Assembly (NCBI RefSeq): GCF_024622975.1
Contig: NZ_JANJZT010000002.1
Coordinates: 124,001-188,000, forward strand
DNA length: 64,000 bases
DNA from: Blautia caecimuris
GTDB lineage: Bacteria > Bacillota > Clostridia > Lachnospirales > Lachnospiraceae
Direction: 5' to 3'
Numbering within the stretch: position 1 is the first letter of the stretch; every line of letters starts with the position of its first letter. The notes beneath the pieces are model-generated. The model was not told the DNA's origin. It searched no databases and saw only the letters and a list, made by a program, of their open reading frames with translations. Of this stretch, positions 61,591 through 64,000 are shown in pieces. The position numbers were made by a program, and so were the translations under genes.

Positions 61591-63090
61591 TTATTCTACG
61601 TCAATCCCGTCCGCTTTATTTAAAGCCACATATTCATCATAGTATTCGCTGTCTTTTGTAATCTTTTTGATACCGATTCCGGTGAATCCCCAGATTACGG
61701 CAAAGATAACACCTGTATAACAGATAATTGCCCATGGAAGATATTCCAGAGTGGAAACTCCCAGAGTTGTAGCCATGTAAACACCGGCTGCTGTCCATGG
61801 TGTAATGGGCTCTACAACGGTAGCAGAGTCTTCCAGAGTTCTGGAAAGGTTTCTTGGCTCAAGACCTTTTTTCAGGTAAGTATCCTTAAACATCTCACCT
61901 GGAATCAGGATGGACAGCTGGCCGTTTGATGTAACAAACACTGCTGTGATACAGGAAACAATTGTAGAAACAATCAGTCCTCCTGTAGACTTCACAATAG
62001 TCATAAGTTTATTCAGAACAATATTCAGTGATCCGGTTACTGCCAGTGTTCCCGCAAAGCCATAAGCGCAAAATGCGATCAATACAGTATTCAGCATGGA
62101 AACCATACCGCCTCGCTGCAGAAGCTTGGGAATATCTTCAATCAGTCCCTCTGTGGTAAATCCTGCAACATGGATCATATCCATATTAAATCCGCTGATC
62201 GCAGCGGTAAAGCAGTCCTGAAGGCTGAAATTCTGGAAAGTAACAGCATTGAAAATTGCAACCGCACTGGACGCCAGCATAATCGGAATGGTCGGCTTTT
62301 TGGCAACAGATCCGTAAAGCACAATAAGCGGCGGAAGAATGATCAACGGATTAAATTTGAAGATCTGAGAAAGTGTCTCAAAAATAATAGTAACCTTTTC
62401 CGGTGTTCCTGCTGCCGCAAGATCTCCGCCAAATGTAAAGCCTACGATCGTGTAAACAATGCAGCAGATAATAAATCCGGGGCCTGTTGTCCAGAACATA
62501 TGCTGAATATGATCATAAAGCTTTCCGCCTGCCGCAATAGGGGCAAGGTTTGTTGTATCAGACAGAGGTGACATTTTGTCTCCGAAATATGCACCGGATA
62601 CAATGGCGCCTGCCACGATCGGAAGAGGAGCTCCCATACCTGCCGCTACGCCCATCAGAGCAACACCGATCGTTCCCGCAGAGCCCCAGGATGTTCCGGT
62701 ACATACTGATACAAACGCAGTAACCAGAAACGAAGTAACAACCAGATATTTCGGGCTGATCAGCTTCAGTCCATAAAATACCATCATCGGAATGGTTCCG
62801 CCGATCATCCAGGAACCGATCATAAATCCAACAATGATCAAAATAAAAATTGCCGGCATTGTTTTACTGAGCTTGGCTACTATAGAGTCCATAATCTCAT
62901 CCCAGGTATAACCAAGATAAATTGCGATCACACCTGCAATTGCTGCTGATACCAGCATCAGAACCTCCGGACTTAAGCCCATAACCGCATATCCCACTCC
63001 CAGCAGTACGATCATTGCCAGAATCGGAATTACTGCCAGAAACAGGGTGGTCTCTTTTTTCTCTCTTACTTTTTTTGCTTTCCCACTCAT
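61591..63090 (-). CDS. nhaC: Na+/H+ antiporter NhaC-family protein
   Basis: Membrane carrier, 499 residues, about 12 helices. The SGAYFGDKMSPLSDTTNLAPIAAGG motif (about 171-195) is the NhaC signature. Such proteins swap Na+ for H+ or, in some members, exchange organic acids such as malate and lactate. Placed between ridA and patB, it may rather carry an amino acid or keto acid related to PatB's reaction; that is inference from context. AGGAGGA-type site upstream. Confidence 0.9.
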   Translation of the reverse strand: MSGKAKKVREKKETTLFLAVIPILAMIVLLGVGYAVMGLSPEVLMLVSAAIAGVIAIYLGYTWDEIMDSIVAKLSKTMPAIFILIIVGFMIGSWMIGGTIPMMVFYGLKLISPKYLVVTSFLVTAFVSVCTGTSWGSAGTIGVALMGVAAGMGAPLPIVAGAIVSGAYFGDKMSPLSDTTNLAPIAAGGKLYDHIQHMFWTTGPGFIICCIVYTIVGFTFGGDLAAAGTPEKVTIIFETLSQIFKFNPLIILPPLIVLYGSVAKKPTIPIMLASSAVAIFNAVTFQNFSLQDCFTAAISGFNMDMIHVAGFTTEGLIEDIPKLLQRGGMVSMLNTVLIAFCAYGFAGTLAVTGSLNIVLNKLMTIVKSTGGLIVSTIVSCITAVFVTSNGQLSILIPGEMFKDTYLKKGLEPRNLSRTLEDSATVVEPITPWTAAGVYMATTLGVSTLEYLPWAIICYTGVIFAVIWGFTGIGIKKITKDSEYYDEYVALNKADGIDVE

Positions 63091-63136
63091 AAGTATTCCT
63101 CCAAAATAAATTCATTCCACAATCTGCAAAGCAGGT

Positions 63137-63514
63137 TTACTGAATTTCTGCAATTACTTCTACTTCACAGAGAACGTTTTTCGGTAAAGCTTTTACTGCA
63201 ACACAGGATCTTGCAGGCTTTGACACAAAATATTTTTCATATACTTTGTTAAATTCTGCGAAATCTGCCATATCGCTTAAAAAGCAGGTGGTTTTTACTA
63301 CGTTCTCAAAGCAGGTTCCTGCTTCATCCAAAATCGCTTTCACATTTTCCATTACCTGCTCTGCCTGAGCCGTAATATCAGTTCCCACAATCTCCCCTGT
63401 CTCAGGGCTTGCCGGAATTTGTCCGGAACTGAATAAAATATTTTTCAGTATAATTCCCTGTGAATATGGTCCAATAGCTGCCGGTGCTTTCAATGTGTTC
63501 ACCACTTTTAACAT
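63137..63514 (-). CDS. ridA: RidA-family enamine/imine deaminase
   Basis: Destroys reactive 2-aminoacrylate and similar enamines by hydrolysis to keto acid and ammonia. 125 residues, the typical size. [12 protein letters not shown] (about 9-20), [35 protein letters not shown], and the catalytic Arg and C-terminal Glu in [25 protein letters not shown] are conserved. Start at 63514 after GGGAGGAAGAG. First gene of the operon. Confidence 0.94.
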   Translation of the reverse strand: MLKVVNTLKAPAAIGPYSQGIILKNILFSSGQIPASPETGEIVGTDITAQAEQVMENVKAILDEAGTCFENVVKTTCFLSDMADFAEFNKVYEKYFVSKPARSCVAVKALPKNVLCEVEVIAEIQ

Positions 63515-63551
63515 TTTCTCTTCCTCCCACATTATTTTTTTGTTCAATTTG

Positions 63552-63580
63552 ATAATATCACTAAATTATTTTTTAGTCAA
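63552..63580 (-). promoter_or_regulatory. Promoter of the ridA-nhaC-patB operon
   Basis: Minus-strand TTGACT (63575-63580), 17-bp spacer, TATTAT (63552-63557), about 40 bases upstream of ridA. Confidence 0.75.
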
Positions 63581-63612
63581 TGAAATTAAGTTTCTTTTTA
63601 TATGTCATTTTT

Positions 63613-63630
63613 ACTGAATTTCATTTCAGT
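63613..63630. promoter_or_regulatory. Inverted repeat in the divergent ridA/regulator region
   Basis: ACTGAA-N6-TTCAGT lies between the two divergent promoters and could be an operator for the adjacent YheO-type regulator. Six-bp arms are short, so this is tentative. Confidence 0.4.
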
Positions 63631-63635
63631 TTTTA

Positions 63636-63664
63636 TTGCATATTGCACGAAAGAAGATTATAAT
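63636..63664 (+). promoter_or_regulatory. Promoter of the YheO-type regulator gene
   Basis: TTGCAT (63636-63641), 17-bp spacer, TATAAT (63659-63664), 32 bases upstream of the start codon. Confidence 0.75.
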
Positions 63665-63696
63665 TAAAAAAAATGGATAATTAAAAAAGGAACGCT

Positions 63697-64000
63697 ATGA
63701 AAAAAGAATATATTACTTTAACTCAAAATGAACGAATGATACTGCAGTCTTATATCCCTGTTGTCCAGGGACTGGGACAATATCTTGGAGAAGGCTATGA
63801 AGTCATACTGCACAATCTGGAGTCTCTGGAACACTCTGTTATGCAGATTGTAAACGGTCACCATTCCGGCAGAAAAATCGGAGCTCCCATCACAGATCTT
63901 GCTCTTGGCATGCTCTCACAAATTGAAAACTCAAAAGATCATTCTGCCATTTCTTATTTTAACCGCAGGCAGGACGGAGTGATACTGAAGTCCACAACGA
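63697..64000 (+). CDS. YheO/DauR-type PAS-HTH regulator, N-terminal part (cut by window edge)
   Basis: The first 101 codons, starting at 63697 after AAAAGGAACGCT. LQSYIPVVQGLGQYLGEGYEVILHNLE and HHSGRKIGAPITDLALGML match the YheO-like PAS domain found in DauR and related regulators of amino acid use; the C-terminal HTH is beyond the window. It is divergent from ridA-nhaC-patB and is probably their regulator. Confidence 0.88.
   Translation, partial: MKKEYITLTQNERMILQSYIPVVQGLGQYLGEGYEVILHNLESLEHSVMQIVNGHHSGRKIGAPITDLALGMLSQIENSKDHSAISYFNRRQDGVILKSTT

Noticed and set aside
1-64000. CRISPR array
   Set aside because: No regularly spaced direct repeats with unique spacers and no cas genes; the only tandem repeats are the short integrase-type sites near 39 kb.

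Overview
The window looks like part of the chromosome of a low-to-moderate-GC, Gram-positive gut anaerobe of the Lachnospiraceae (Blautia-like). This is inferred from AGGAGG-type ribosome binding sites, vegetative promoters of the TTGACA-17-TATAAT type, the LRR, DUF4869 and DUF3825 proteins, an oxygen-sensitive acyl-CoA dehydratase activase, and gut-type alpha-glucan and polyamine uptake genes. I could not run a search, so genus is a guess. Most genes lie on the minus strand in tight operons with ATGA or TAATG overlaps.

Layout. 1-2.1 kb: molybdenum cofactor genes (mobA, moeA start) and a TipAS-type MerR regulator with its own 19-bp-spacer promoter. 2.2-5.8 kb: poorly known accessory genes (a P-loop ATPase paired with a DUF4869 protein, a DUF4406 protein, a membrane protein and an LRR protein). 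6.1-9.5 kb: asd, argH and queH. 9.5-11.7 kb: a 142-bp hairpin repeat element with a perfect 8-bp target duplication, then an ABC exporter gene broken by one amber codon. 11.9-22.6 kb: an alpha-glucoside locus (LacI regulator, two permeases, binding protein, GH15-like, GH31 and GH13 enzymes) with matching LacI palindromes before the regulator and before the transporter. 22.8-24.3 kb: an SsuBC-like transporter without a binding protein. 24.4-28.3 kb: a polyamine transporter potA-potB-potCD (permease and binding protein fused), preceded by a terminator-type leader RNA. 28.3-36.9 kb: DUF3825 protein, a stand-alone homocysteine methyltransferase, and a second potABCD operon that continues into PTS enzyme I and a DUF362/ferredoxin protein. 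37-38.5 kb: a second copy of the hairpin repeat and an M20 amidohydrolase.

38.7-42.3 kb is a mobile-element graveyard next to a tRNA-Thr(CGU): integrase arm-type repeats, a frameshifted integrase fragment, a truncated IS256-family transposase, a broken unknown gene, a toxin-antitoxin pair with the toxin first, and an ICE-type small protein with a decayed downstream neighbour. 42.3-46.8 kb: a GlgB paralogue that has lost two of three catalytic residues, a fructokinase and azlCD. 46.9-53.9 kb: one biosynthetic operon leuB-ilvD-ilvB-serC-serA. 54-55.7 kb: tgt and yajC. 56-60.2 kb: a large two-domain acyl-CoA dehydratase activase. 60.3-64 kb: patB-nhaC-ridA, divergent from a YheO-type regulator cut by the window edge.

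The points I would look at first are the degenerate GlgB, the potA leader with its mutually exclusive hairpins, the hairpin repeat family with target duplication, the DUF4869/P-loop pair, and PTS enzyme I embedded in a polyamine operon.
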